DNA of 64,000 nucleotides from the NCBI GenBank assembly GCA_905221605.1, contig CAJNDS010002277.1:421387-485386 (forward strand). Reading direction: 5' to 3'. The translations under genes and the position numbers were made by a program. Positions within the stretch are counted from its first letter, which is position 1. Every line of letters begins with the position of its first letter. Under the pieces are notes generated by a model that was given only the letters and a program-made list of their open reading frames with translations, had not been told where the DNA came from and searched no databases. Of the stretch, positions 19,550 to 29,764 are shown piece after piece. The DNA comes from Symbiodinium natans. Its lineage: Eukaryota; Sar; Dinophyceae; Suessiales; Symbiodiniaceae.

Positions 19550-19649
19550 CCTGCGAGCCGATGGCCTGCACATCCACTTGCGCCGAGGTTGGGCGACTGA
19601 GCTTCTCCGCCAGCGACTCGGCAAGCCGTGGCCACTCCTTCCCCCCCCC
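19550..19649 (-). CDS. Exon, unknown helical protein
   Basis: CCTTCAG acceptor before a G run, then KEWPRLAESLAEKLSRPTSA and QVDVQAIGSQ, closing at GTTTCGAA. The G9 run at the acceptor makes the phase unreliable. Confidence 0.6.
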
Positions 19650-20012
19650 CTGAAGGAAGGTTTAGGGTTTAGGGTTAAGGGCTTCGGGTTTAGGGTTTAG
19701 GGCTTAGGGTTTAAGTTTAGGGCTTAGGGCTTAGGGCTTAGGGCTTAGGGCTTAGGGCTTAGGGCTTAGGGCTTAGGGCTTAGGGTTTAGGGTTTAGGGT
19801 CAGGGTATAGAAGTTATGGGGCTTAGGGCTTAGGGTTTAGGGCTTTAGGGCTTAGGGTTTAGCGGTCATAGAACTTAGGCTTAAGGTTTAGGGTTTAAGG
19901 TTTGGGTCTTAGAGTTGAAGGTCTAGGGGGACAGGATGTCGGAGAATCCTGGCTCAGGGTTCTTAGCTTCCCGTTTTAAAGCCCCTACACCCCGCCGTGC
20001 ACCCCTGTGGAC

Positions 20013-20234
20013 CCATTGAACCCTGAACCCTGAAACCTCAAGGTTTAAACCCCGAAACCCTACACCCCTTTAAACCCCCTTAAGCCCCTAAACCCCTAAA
20101 CCCCTAAATCCCTAAACCCCTCAACCCCTAAACCCCTAAATCCCTAAACCCTAAACCCCAAAACCCTAACCTCCAACCCTTAAACCCCCCAAACCCTAAA
20201 CTCTATAAACCCTAAACCCCGAACCTTCTGAAAC
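20013..20234. repeat. Degenerate CCCTAAA array
   Basis: CCCCTAAA, CCCTAAAT and CCCTGAA variants over about 220 bp. Confidence 0.85.
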
Positions 20235-20301
20235 CTCGAAGCTCCTCTTCCTCCTCCTTCTCTCCGACCCATGTGAGGCCTTGTCCGACGCTCCGGAAAA
20301 A
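20235..20301 (-). CDS. Exon, acidic stretch
   Basis: Reads FRSVGQGLTWVGEKEEEEEL and ends at GTTTCAGAA. A TTTAGGG array (20310-20392) is on its upstream side. Confidence 0.5.
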
Positions 20302-20479
20302 TTGGGGGCTTAGGGTTTAGGGTTTAGGGTTTAGGGTTTAGGGTTTAGGGTTTAGGGTTTAGGGTTTAGGGTTTAGGGTTTAGGGATGCTAGGGTGTAAG
20401 GGTTGTCGGGCTTAAAGGGTGGGCTGATATGGCTGAAGCCTAAAACTCTAAGCACCACTGCCCGCAGGAGCGTGGGGTG

Positions 20480-20612
20480 CATCAACCCTCCTGAGTGAGC
20501 GGCCGTAATCATGCAAGAACTTTGTCATTGCCAGAACTTGTTCCCGATACTGGTCTCGCTCCCTGCGCAACATCTGCAGATCCTCTTCGTCCCCCTCGCC
20601 ATCATCCAAGTC
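20480..20612 (-). CDS. Exon, coiled coil
   Basis: GAGCTTTTTCAG acceptor, then DLDDGEGDEEDLQMLRRERD and QYREQVLAMTKFLHDYGRSL, open for over 40 codons. An acidic start is followed by a heptad-like helix. The donor may be GG/GTTGAT. No family recognised. Confidence 0.65.
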
Positions 20613-20756
20613 CTGAAAAAGCTCGTAAGGAATAGGCTTAGGGTTTGGTGTTTAGGGCTGAGGGGCTTCATGAGGGTTCGGTGAGCCTGTCAAAGAGTGT
20701 GGCCCTGAACCCTGAACCCTAAACCCAAAACCCTAAACCCTAAACCCTAAACCCTA

Positions 20757-20862
20757 AATGCAGCCAAATGGCAGACATCTCGGGTTCCGCCGACTGGCGG
20801 AGGATGGCATTCTCTGCTCGCAGAGCGTCCACTTCTTGTGAAAGCTTGGCGAGCTTGGAAGC
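20757..20862 (-). CDS. Exon, coiled coil
   Basis: GGCTGCCAG acceptor, then ASKLAKLSQEVDALRAENAI and LRQSAEPEMSAIWL. The LxxEVxxLxxEN pattern is a textbook leucine-zipper-like heptad. Confidence 0.65.
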
Positions 20863-20942
20863 CTGGCAGCCATGAAAGGGTTTAGGGTTTAGGGTTTAGG
20901 GTTTAGGGTTTAGGGTTTAAAGTTTAGGGTTGAGGGCTGCGG

Positions 20943-21040
20943 CGAAGTCTTGCCCAAGTGTGCAGGCAGCGCCTGATGTTGGTTAAGCCGCTCCACATGC
21001 GACAGCCTTGCTTGCATGCTTGCAAGCAAGTCCTTGCACA
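20943..21040 (-). CDS. Exon, helical protein
   Basis: Reads KDLLASMQARLSHVERLNQH then QALPAHLGKTSPQP after TTTGTGCAAG. The upstream intron ends in the F9 element. Confidence 0.55.
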
Positions 21041-21045
21041 AATGA

Positions 21046-21167
21046 TAGGGGGGATAGGATTAGGGGGGCCCCTGGGGGATATAGACCCTCTGAAGAGGGC
21101 CCCTGCTTAAGAGAGCTAGGAGAGGGCTCAGAAGGGGTTCACGTTTAAGGGTCCCCCTTATCCTCCC
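21046..21167. mobile_element. F9 element
   Basis: GGATATAGACCCTCTGAA, TTAAGAGAGC and TTTAAGGGTCCCCCTTATCC are shared with 45346-45466. The ends GGGGGGATAGGATTAGGGGG and GTCCCCCTTATCC form an imperfect TIR. Confidence 0.75.
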
Positions 21168-21209
21168 TAAACCCTAAACCCTAAACCCTAAACCCTAAAC
21201 CCTAAACCC

Positions 21210-21325
21210 TAGGAAATGATGGATTGGGAAAGTGAGTCTGTGGAAAAGCCATGTTCCTTCCCCAGGCCCGGGTGCAGCAAGTCCTTGCTGGGATTCGTCG
21301 AAGGCGCCTGGGATGCTGTGTTTGT
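21210..21325 (-). CDS. Exon, unknown protein
   Basis: Open across the whole block on minus: TASQAPSTNPSKDLLHPGLG then KEHGFSTDSLSQSIIS. Plus has a TTCCCCAG acceptor and GTTTAGGG donor as an alternative. Confidence 0.45.
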
Positions 21326-21609
21326 GGAAGGTTTAGGGTTTAGGGTTTAGGGTTTAGGGTTAAGGGTTTAGGGTTTAGGGTTTAGGGTTTAGGGTTTAGG
21401 GTTTAGTGTTTAGGGTTTAGGGTCCATCACCTTTCTACATCCAAATCCCCCAGACCCGAAGAGTCAAAACTGCACTGCCACTCCGAAACCCAAAAACTCA
21501 AACCTCATAGCCAACACCCAAACTTGAAACCCCAAAACCCTAAACCCTAAACCCTAAACCCTAAACCCTAAACCCTTAAACAAAAAAATACTTCGAACAT
21601 CCCCACCCT

Positions 21610-21810
21610 CTCTTGGTAGAGATACTCTGGGGTTGGGCAATGCAGGGACACTCTGGGGCTGGGCACTCCGGGCTCTGGGGTTGGGCACTCCAGGGAGACT
21701 CTGGGGTTGGGTACTTTAGGGAAACTGTGGGGCTGGGGAATTCGGGGACTTGGGCACTCCACTCCAGGGAGACGTTGGGCTGGGCGCTCCCGGGACATGC
21801 TGGGGTTGGG
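21610..21810. repeat. GGGGTTGGGCACTCC minisatellite
   Basis: Seven or eight degenerate copies of a roughly 25-30-bp unit containing ACTCTGGGGTTGGGCACTCC. Confidence 0.85.
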
Positions 21811-21888
21811 TAGTCCGTGGGCTCGCGCTCATCTGTTGTGTTGAGCTCTCCGTCTCAATACTGAGGGCGTCGCCGAACTGGAAGAGGC
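21805..21888 (-). CDS. Exon, unknown protein
   Basis: GTGGCTTCGCAG acceptor, then LFQFGDALSIETESSTQQMS. The downstream end merges into the minisatellite. Confidence 0.55.
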
Positions 21889-21963
21889 CTGCGAAGCCAC
21901 GCACATGTGGGGAAGCTGTGGTGTTCCGGGATCAGGGTATTTGAAGTCTGGGTTGGAGGCCCT

Positions 21964-22125
21964 GTTTAGGGTATAGGGAGGGTTTAGGGTTTAGGGTTTA
22001 GGGTATAGGGTATAGGGTTCAGGGTTTAGGGTTTAGGGTTTAGGGTTTAGGGTTTAGGGTGTAGGGTGTAGGGTTTAGGGTTTAGGGTTTAGGGTTTAGG
22101 GTTTAGGGTTTAGGGTTTAGGGTTC
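21964..22125. repeat. TTTAGGG array
   Basis: About 23 units, with TATAGGG and TGTAGGG variants in the middle. Confidence 0.95.
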
Positions 22126-22138
22126 TTCCGTATCCTGC

Positions 22139-22256
22139 ACTTGAAAGTTCACGGGTAGCTGGGGTCATATAAGTACCCCTGAATAAGGTTTTAACCATTT
22201 GTCATCAGAGTTGCCCTACTTATAACCCCACTTACAACTCATGAAGCCTTCAAGTA
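22139..22256. mobile_element. F1 TIR element
   Basis: ACTTGAAAGTTCACGGGTAG at the left, CTCATGAAGCCTTCAAGTA at the right; diverged F1 copy with the GTTGCCCTACTTATAACC core. Confidence 0.8.
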
Positions 22257-22317
22257 GCCCCAAACCCTGAACCGTTATGGTTTAGGGTTTCGGGTTTGGG
22301 GTAGGGGGTTTGGGGAG

Positions 22318-22417
22318 GGTATTTCCCACTGAATGCAAGAGGTATAAAAAATTGCTTGCCCCCGAGGCCTTGGCAGGCGAAGCCAGCGGCCGCCATGCAG
22401 AGTTGCTTGGAAAAAAC
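22318..22417 (-). CDS. Exon, unknown protein
   Basis: AAGTACGGACAG acceptor, then VFSKQLCMAAAGFACQGLGG and KQFFIPLAFSGKYP. Left border not clear. Bounded by arrays on both sides. Confidence 0.6.
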
Positions 22418-22495
22418 CTGTCCGTACTTGTAGGTTTAGGGTTTAGGGTTTAGGGTTCAGGGTTTAGGGTTTAGGGTCTAGGGTTAAGGGTTTAG

Positions 22496-22624
22496 GGTAC
22501 TTATAACCCAATTATAGGTGTAGTTATAACACGCTTAAAGGCCCCTTAAGTACCCTAATGGGGTTAGAATTGGGGTATAAGCGCAGTTATAATTGGGTTG
22601 CTGAGTACCATGAACCTCCAAGTA
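22496..22624. mobile_element. F1 element, left TIR lost
   Basis: The right end TACCATGAACCTCCAAGTA is intact; the left begins at GTACTTATAACCC inside an array. Confidence 0.7.
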
Positions 22625-22629
22625 TTCAC

Positions 22630-22652
22630 GCGAAGAGGTTGGCCTTGTCCCC
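22630..22652 (-). CDS. Microexon of 23 nt between two elements
   Basis: GATTAACCAG acceptor, GDKANLF, GTGAAT donor. F1 lies on one side and F14 on the other. Confidence 0.4.
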
Positions 22653-22662
22653 CTGGTTAATC

Positions 22663-22760
22663 GTAAGGAATGGGGGCATCAGGTACCCCATATAATCCCT
22701 TGATTGGTATATAGAAGGGGATATAGGGTACCTCACTCCCTCATTCCCTCATTCCCTACC
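22663..22760. mobile_element. F14: palindromic element
   Basis: GGAATGGGGGCATCAGGTACC mirrors GGGTACCTC...CATTCCC around an AT-rich core. One clear copy. Confidence 0.5.
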
Positions 22761-23194
22761 AAGAACCAGCAAGTTGTGGGACTTGGGACTCAAGATGTAG
22801 GATGTTTCGGAGGGGCTTTGGGGTTTATGGGCATCGAAATGTTATGGAGTTCAGGCCATGGATAAACACGGGGGGGGGGGGGGGGGGGTTGGGCACCTCT
22901 ACAACACACCCTGCTTGTTGCTCAGGCGTCTGGCAACCGCTGTGCAGGTGCGTCTGCGTGAATGTACAGGGATGTTCCACACTGCTCCATACACAAGAGA
23001 ACAAGAGCCCCAGCCTTTTGGTTGCTTCCCTCCTTTGTAGTGATTAACCGCTACCACACTGGGGAACTGTCTTTGTAGTACCCTTCATCAATGGCATCCC
23101 TTCTTTCCGAAATCTGCGAAGAGGGAACATCAACGGAGCCCCGAAACAATGACTCACCACCAAGACCTCCGCCCCCCCCCCCCTCTTCTACTTT

Positions 23195-23298
23195 TCGCTG
23201 AAGAACCCCAAAACACTACAAAATGCTAGTCCCTTGCCCTGATAGGGAAGCACATTTTGCATTTTGTTCTTTGGGGGGGGGGGGGGTTCTTAAGCAAA
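23195..23298. mobile_element. F12 TIR element flanked by a duplicated exon end
   Basis: TCGCTGAAGAACCCCAAAAC mirrors the right end GGGGTTCTTAAGCAAA. CCCGAAACAATGACTCACC (about 23143) and CCCGAAACCATGACTCACC (about 23314) occur outside the two ends as a direct repeat. Confidence 0.75.
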
Positions 23299-23332
23299 CC
23301 CTCAACCCTAAACCCCCGAAACCATGACTCAC

Positions 23333-23434
23333 CAAGATCCCCAGGGCCCCCCTTTCGGGAACCTGGGCAGCAGCGGCCGCGCCGGCCGCGTGAGCACGGG
23401 AGCTTGGGGGCCAGGCACGGGGCCTGAGTTCAGC
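23333..23434 (-). CDS. Exon, unknown Ala/Pro-rich protein
   Basis: 102 nt, phase 0, TTTAGGCAG acceptor and a canonical GTGAGT donor. Reads AELRPRAWPPSSRAHAAGAA then AAAQVPERGALGIL. The donor region is duplicated on the far side of the neighbouring F12 element. Confidence 0.65.
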
Positions 23435-23520
23435 CTGCCTAAACTGGGGGTAGGTTTGGGGGCCCTATAAAAAACTCATTTGTTTTAGCGTTTAGGGTTT
23501 AGGGTTTAGGGTTTAGGGTT

Positions 23521-23830
23521 TTTAGGATTATATAGGGGATTAAGGGAAATGAGAATTGAAAATTGTGTTCAAACCTACCCCTGTACAGGCATACAGTTGA
23601 CCCATGCAAGGATAAGAACCAGGCTAACGAACTGTACCGAATAGTGCCAACAATGAAACTCAGCAAAGTTGAAGACAAGAGGAGCAGTAGTTGTAACCGT
23701 GTGCTTTACAGCAAACGCAAGCCCAACATGATTCACTAGCAGGAAGAGTAAACACAGATAGAACTGCACGACGAAGAATGAGATAACACTGACGCAAGGA
23801 CGTTTACAACTCTCACCAAACGAGAATAAA
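23521..23830. other. Lower-GC unique stretch
   Basis: A 89-codon minus open frame rich in hydrophobic residues spans 23575-23844 but shows no convincing splice context. No gene claimed. Confidence 0.35.
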
Positions 23831-23939
23831 CCCCAAACCCTCACCTAAAACCCCAAACCCCAACCCCCAAACCCCAAAACCCAAACCCTAAACCTTAAAC
23901 CCCAACGACAACCCTAAACCCCAAACTCTCAAGACTTCC

Positions 23940-24010
23940 AGTGGGTCAGCCCCAGGCCCCGGACCATCCCGGACCCCAAACCACCCAGGGTTAAAAAAAA
24001 AAAAAGAAAA
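23940..24010 (-). CDS. Exon, unknown protein
   Basis: A T12 tract precedes the block on minus, which reads PGWFGVRDGPGPGADPLEVL. Acceptor AG is not obvious. The next block (24085-24180) is open on both strands. Confidence 0.4.
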
Positions 24011-24280
24011 ATCCGGCAGTTTTGCTTAAGGCCCTAAACCCTAAACCCTAAACCCTCAACCCTAAACCCTAAACTCCCAAAACTCCCAAAAACTCCGGGG
24101 AGGTGCCTGCCCCGGCGGTGGCCTGCGGCGGCGTGGCCAGGCCACGGGACCCCGGCCTCGCTGGCACCAAGTGCCGGAAGCGCAGGGGGTTTGGGTTTGG
24201 GGTTTAGGGTTTAGGGTTTAGGGTTTAGGGTTTAGGGTTTAGGGTTTAGGGTTTAGGGTTTAGGGCTGACAACGGCTAAC

Positions 24281-24354
24281 AGGACCCAGTGTTCTTTCTC
24301 TTGCTGGGCAGGTGATTAAACGACAGTGGATCAAAAAGCGGAACGAGCTGCACG
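24281..24354 (-). CDS. Exon, strand uncertain
   Basis: Minus: AACGCTGCAG acceptor, CSSFRFLIHCRLITCPARER, GTTAGCC donor. Plus: a very strong TTCTCTTGCTGGGCAG acceptor followed by VIKRQWIKKRNELHAAALEA. Only one can be right. Confidence 0.35.
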
Positions 24355-24505
24355 CTGCAGCGTTGGAAGCTGCAACCACACACCAGCACACAGGCAGATA
24401 TATACACACACACACACAAAGACACTGACACTCACGCTCACACTCACATTCACACTCACCCGCACCCACAGTGACACTCACACTCACACTCTCACTCACA
24501 CTCAA

Positions 24506-24840
24506 ACTCTAAACCCTAAACCCTAAACCCTAAACCCTAAACCCTAAACCCTAAACCCTAAACCCTAAACCCTAAACCCTAAACCCTAAACTCACACTCA
24601 GAGAAAAAAAAGAAAGACCGACAGACCGACAGACCGACGGACCGACGGACGGACACAAAGACAGACGCCCCCGCCCCCCCCTTCTGGAGCCCCAAACCCT
24701 AAACCCTAAACCCTAAACCCTAAACCCTAAACCCTAAACCCTAAACCCTAAACCCTAAACCCTAAACCCTAAACCCTAAAACCCTAAACCCTGAACCCTA
24801 AACCCTAAACCCTAAACCCTGGACCCTGGACCCTAGACCC
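24506..24840. repeat. CCCTAAA arrays within a CACTCA/GACAGACC microsatellite
   Basis: Arrays at 24506-24592 and 24693-24838 are separated by GACCGACA repeats. A (CACTCA)n tract precedes them from 24400. Confidence 0.95.
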
Positions 24841-24926
24841 AAGCACCAAAGCGGGACAGCCTCGACAAGCTTCTGTCCCTCTGCCTCTGCAGCAGACTTT
24901 GCTGCACCTCGGCAGGCTTATGGTGG
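24839..24926 (-). CDS. Exon, basic helical protein (strand uncertain)
   Basis: Open throughout on minus: HKPAEVQQSLLQRQRDRSLS then RLSRFGAW, with a GTCTAGG donor from the array. Plus has a CCTCTGCCTCTGCAG acceptor. Confidence 0.45.
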
Positions 24927-25245
24927 CTCAGGGACGGAAGGGTTTAGGGTTCGGGGTTTGGGTTTTGGGGTTTAATTAGGGTTTAGGGTGTTGCAGGTTT
25001 TGTTTTTTTCTGGGTTTAGGGCGTTCTTTCAGGCAACTAAACACTTCCCCTGAAGCTTCAAGTAGCCTAAACCCTACCTGAGACTTTAGGGTATAGGATT
25101 TAGGGGGGGGGGGGGGGGGGGGAAATCCTGAATTGAAAGAAGCGGCAGCGGGTTCTCACTCAAAAGTTTTAAAGCAACAATCCCTATATTGCCCTTGTAA
25201 GGAATAATCTTCTTTTGGGGGGTTTTCTTAAGCAAAGAGTACTGT

Positions 25246-25338
25246 ACCCTAAACCCTAAACCCTAAACCCTAAACCCTAAACCCTAAACCCTAAACCCTA
25301 AACCCTAAACCCTAAACCCTAAACCCTAAACCCTAAGC
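25246..25338. repeat. CCCTAAA array
   Basis: About 13 perfect units, after an F12 fragment at 25171-25237. Confidence 0.95.
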
Positions 25339-25564
25339 CCTGTGCCGGTTCCACTCCAGGCTTGCGGCCCTGGCTGCGCTTCCAGGATCAGAAAGGCTTT
25401 GGTTTACTCCTCCAGGGCTTAGAGGTCAAGGCACTAAAGGTCCCTAAATAAATAAATCAATCAATAAATAAATAAACAAACAAAAAACAAATAAATAGTG
25501 TTTTCTTACTTTTCAAAATTTTCTACCTTCATATGTTTTTATATTTTCCTTGGGCTTGGAGGCG

Positions 25565-25670
25565 TCTACTGTGCGGTGTGTGGGGTGTGTGCGGTGTGTG
25601 TGGTGTGTCTGGTGTGCGGGGCGGGCGGGCGGGCTGGCGGGCGGGCGGGCGAGTGGGTGTGTGGGTGTGT

Positions 25671-25713
<43 letters not shown>

Positions 25714-25840
25714 TGGGTGTCGGGTGTGGTGTGGTGTGTTGGTAGGTGTGTGTGTGTGCTGTGTGTGTGCTGTGTGTGTGTGCAGTGTGTGTGCGGTGTG
25801 TGTGCTGTGTGTGTGCGTGCTGTGCGTGCTGTGTGTGTGT

Positions 25841-25885
<45 letters not shown>

Positions 25886-26977
25886 TGGTGTGTGTGGGTG
25901 GTGTGGTGTGTGTGGGTGGTGTGGTGTGTGGTGTGTGGTGTGTGGTGTGGTGTGTGGTGTGTGGTGTGTGGTGTGTGGTGTGGTGTGTGGTGTGTTGGGT
26001 GGTGGTGCTGGGTGTCTGGGTGTCTGTGTGCGGGTGTGTGTGTGTGTGTGTTGTGTGTGTGTGTGTGTGTTGTGTGTGTGTTTGTTGTGTGTGTGTTTGT
26101 TGTGTGTGTTGTGTGTGTGTTTGTTGTGTGTTGTGTGTTGTGTGTTGTGTGTTGTGTGTTGTGTGTTGTGTGTTGTGTGTTGTGTGTTGTGTGTTGTGTG
26201 TTGTGTGTTGTTTTGTGTGTTGTGTGTTGTGTGTTGTGTTTTGTGTTTTGTGTGTTGTGTGTTGTGTGTTGTGTGTTGTGTGTTGTGTGTTGTGTGTTGT
26301 GTGTTGTGTGTTGTGTGTTGTGTGTTGTGTGTTGTGTGTTGTGTGTTGTGTGTTGTGTGTTGTGTGTTGTGTGTTGTGTGTTGTGTGTTGGGTGTTGTGT
26401 GTTGTGTGTGGTGTGTTGTGTGTTGTGTGTTGTGTGTTGTGTGTTGTGTGTTGTGTGTTGTGTGTTGTGTGTTGTGTGTTGTGTGTTGTGTGTTGTGTGT
26501 TGTGTGTTGTGTGTTGTGTGTTGTGTGTTGTGTGTTGTGTGTTGTGTGTTGTGGGTTGTGTGTTGTGTGTTGTGTGTTGTGTGTTGTAGGTGTGGGGGGT
26601 GGAGTTGGGGGGTGAGGTGTGAGGGGTGAGTTGTTGAGGTGTGCAAGGTTTGGAGTGTGAGGTGGGAGTGGTGCCTGTGCTTTGAGGTGTGAGTTGTGAG
26701 GTGGAGGTGTGAGTGGAAGTGGTGAGGGTAGGGTGTGGGAGGTAGTTGGTGAGGGGTGGTGGAGTGTGTGGGTGTGGTGGTGTGTGTGTGTGCGGGGTCG
26801 GTGTCTGGTGTCGTGTGGGGCGTGTCTGTTCTTGTCTGTGTCTGTGTCTGTGTCCGGTGATCTGTTTCTTGTCTCTGGGTGTGTTGTGTGTGTGTGTGTG
26901 TCCGCGTCGCGTCCGACGTCCGCGTCCGCGTCGCGTCCAGCGTCCGCGTCCGCGTCCGCGTCCGCTTCCGCGTCCGA

Positions 26978-27024
<47 letters not shown>

Positions 27025-27720
27025 GTGTCCGTGTCCGTGTCCGTGTCCGTGTCTCTGTGTGTGTGTGTGTGTGTCTGGGTGTGCGTGTGTGGGTGTGTGT
27101 GTGTGTGCGCGCGTGTGGTGCGTGTGGTGCGTTTGGTGCGTGTGGTACGTGTGGTGCGTGTGGTGCGTGTGGTGCGTGTGGTGCGTGTGGTGCGTGTGGT
27201 GCGTGTGGTGCGTGTGGTGCGTGTGGTGGTGCCGGTGGTGGTGCCTGTGGTGGTGCGTGTGCTGGTGCGTGTGGTGGTGCCTGTGGTGGTGCGTGTGCTG
27301 GTGCGTGTGCTGGTGCCTGTGCTGGTGCCTGTGCTGGTGCGTGTGCTGGCGCGTGTGCTGGCACGTGTGCTGGCGCGTGTGCTGGCGCGTGTGCTGGTGC
27401 GTGTGCTGGTGCGTGTGCTGGTGCGTGTGCTGGTGCGTGTGCTGGTGCGTGTGCTGGTGCGTGTGCTGGTGCGTGTGCTGGTGCGTGTGCTGGTGCGTGT
27501 GCTGGTGCGTGTGCTGGTGCGTGTGCTGGTGCGTGTGCTGGTGCGTGTGCTGGTGCGTGTGCTGGTGCGTGTGCTGGTGCGTGTGCTGGTGCGTGTGCTG
27601 GTGCGTGTGCTGGTGCGTGTGCTGGTGCGTGTGCTGGTGCGGCGCGTGTGCTGGTGTGCTGTGTGCTGGTGCGTGTGCTGGTGCGTGTGCTGGTGCGTGT
27701 GCTGGTGCGTGTGCGTGTGC

Positions 27721-27752
<32 letters not shown>

Positions 27753-28270
27753 GTGCGTGTGCGTGTGCGTGTGCGTGTGCGTGTGCGTGTGCGTGTGCGT
27801 GTGTGTGTGTGTGTGTGGGTGTGTGTGCGTGTGTGTGTGGTGCGTGTGGTGCGTTTTTTGCGTGTGGTGCGTGTGGTGGGTGTGGTGGGTGTGGTGGGTG
27901 TGGTGGGTGTGGTGGGTGTGGTGGGTGTGGTGGGTGTGGTGGATGTTGTGTGGGTGTTGTGTGTGGGTGTTGTGGATGTTGTGTGGGTGTTGTGTGTGGG
28001 TGTTGTGTGTGTGTGTGTGTGTGGGTGTGTGTGTGCGTGTGTGTGTGTGGTGCGTGTGGTGCGTTTTTTGCGTGTGGTGCGTGTGGTGGGTGTGGTGGGT
28101 ATGGTGGGTGTGGTGGGTGTGGTGGGTGTGGTGGATGTTGTGTGGGTGTTGTGTGTGGGTGTTGTGGATGTTGTGTGGGTGTTGTGTGTGGGTGTTGTGT
28201 GTGTGTGTGTGTGTGGGTGTTGTGTGTGTGTGTGTGTGAGGGTGGTGTGTGTGGGGTGTGTGTGTGTGTG
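25565..28270. repeat. 2.7-kb compound GT-rich satellite
   Basis: Successive sub-blocks: (TG)n mixtures to 26100; a TTGTGTG heptamer run (about 26105-26590); a GTCCGC hexamer run (26900-27050); a GGTGCGTGT nonamer run (27110-27240); a GTGCTGGTGCGT dodecamer run (27255-27700); GTGCGT hexamers (27705-27800); and a 190-bp block present twice (about 27800-27990 and 28010-28200). The open frames of 290-980 codons here are artefacts of repeats lacking stop codons. Confidence 0.95.
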
Positions 28271-28670
28271 CAACCCTGTATCGAAGGGCAGTATCCAAAT
28301 TTTGACTGCAATGGTGAGTGCACGAGTGTGGAAAAGCGAATCTGGAGTCATGCCAGCCCGGAGTGTTCCTGTCAAGGTTTGAGCGCCGGCATCTGAAGAG
28401 GATGACTTTTAGAAAACCTGGTAGTGAACCTCCGACGAAACTCCAGTAACAGTTTTGAAGCGCGGACCGTAGACAATGTGCGAACTGAGGATCTGATCGG
28501 TCTGTATGCAAGTGCGATTGTGGCGTTCGATGGGGTGAGTTTGTTTATGTTTCGTTGGTGGCCGTTCCGCTGCTACTAAGGTGGGGGTCCGAGTGTGTTT
28601 CGCTCCGGCTTGGTGTTTGAGTCCGCTGCTATACCAGAGATTCACAATGATTACCCCTCGTGGTTTAAAC
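28271..28670. other. Unique stretch after the satellite, no firm gene
   Basis: Plus is open to 28396 (YPNFDCNGECTSVEKRIWSH) and minus 28409-28672 is open for 87 codons. Neither has a recognised motif or tested phase. Confidence 0.4.
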
Positions 28671-28794
28671 AAACCCTAAACCCTAACCCCTAAACCCTAA
28701 TCCCTAATCCCGAAACCCTAAACCCTAAACCCTAAGCCCTAAACCCTTCATCTTATTCCACTATATAGCCCGTATGTATACCCTCCTTTAGTCC

Positions 28795-28865
28795 CTTGAT
28801 GCTGCCACGGCAACTCCTCCAGCGCTCGCTGCAGGCGAGCTGTCCGCAGGATCTGACACCTTGGA
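28795..28865 (-). CDS. Exon, unknown helical protein
   Basis: AAGGTGTCAG acceptor, then ILRTARLQRALEELPWQHQG. Arrays flank at 28672-28750 and 28893-28950. Confidence 0.5.
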
Positions 28866-29063
28866 GAATTCGGGCAGACAACCGATTCAGGGTTTAGGGT
28901 TCTAGGTTTAGGGTTTAGCGTTGAGGGTTTCGGGTTTAGGGTTTAGGATTTAGACTGTCTTCAGCAGGCTTGTGGCCCTAAACCCCAAAGCCTCATGTAC
29001 CCTAGTCACGGAGCGGACGGAGGGGTTGCTCTTTGGTGCTTATTCTTCAGGGGGTGGGAAACC

Positions 29064-29262
29064 TATTTGGAGTCTCATGGTACCTGTTACCCAGTTCTTC
29101 CTGCACGTATAACTGTACTTATGACCATATTAGGGCACTTAAGGGGCTGATACGTGGGCTAGAAGTAGGGTTTAGGGTTTAGGGTTTAGGGTTTAGGGTT
29201 TAGGGTTTAGGGTTTAGGGTTTAGGGTTTACAGGGTTGATAAGTACCATGAACCTCCAAGTA
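29064..29262. mobile_element. F1 element containing a TTTAGGG array
   Basis: Left TATTTGGAGTCTCATGGTAC and right TACCATGAACCTCCAAGTA are the F1 ends. About nine TTTAGGG units (29166-29231) sit inside, after GTAGGG, which itself resembles a seed unit. Confidence 0.75.
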
Positions 29263-29499
29263 AACCCTGAGCCCTGAACGAGGGAAAAATGCCACGCATC
29301 CCCTTGGTGCCAACTCCAACCCTGACATGAACCCTAAACCCTAAACCCTAAACCCTAAACCCTAAACCCTAAACCCTAAACCCTAAACATCCACGTCTCA
29401 GACGTGAACAGAACGCAGAAGGTACCCCTTGACGCAAGGTTAACCCCTAAACCCTAAACCCTAAACCCTAAACCCTAAACCCTAAACCCTAAACCCCTA

Positions 29500-29559
29500 C
29501 TCTAGGTCTGAGATGCCAGCTAGCCAGTCCCCAGCCGGAGGCTGCCAGTCTATAGCCTT
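29500..29559 (-). CDS. Exon, unknown protein
   Basis: GAACATTGGCAG acceptor, then KAIDWQPPAGDWLAGISDLE. CCCTAAA arrays lie immediately downstream. Confidence 0.6.
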
Positions 29560-29659
29560 CTGCCAATGTTCGCGGGTCGTTACTGGGGAGTTGGGGTTTG
29601 GGGTTTAGGGTTTAGGGTTTAGGGCTTAGGGTTTAGGGTTTAGGGTCTAGGGTTTAGGG

Positions 29660-29730
29660 TTTTTACTCTTCACCACCTTACTTTGGGGTAGGACGCGGAG
29701 ACCTGTCTCGAACTTCTTGAACCCCTAAAC
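29660..29730 (-). CDS. Exon, unknown basic protein
   Basis: Reads GFKKFETGLRVLPQSKVVKS on minus. Splice sites not resolved. Confidence 0.4.
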
Positions 29731-29764
29731 ACCCCCGTGCACTAAACCCCCCCAAAGATCCTAA

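Noticed and set aside
19319-19624. Gly/Phe-rich minus frames (FG-repeat-like)
   Set aside because: Translation of CCCCAAAA repeats; similarity to nucleoporin FG repeats is compositional.
25513-28511. Open frames of up to 981 codons
   Set aside because: They consist only of translated GT/CA repeats without stop codons (His/Thr or Cys/Val strings) on both strands and in all frames.
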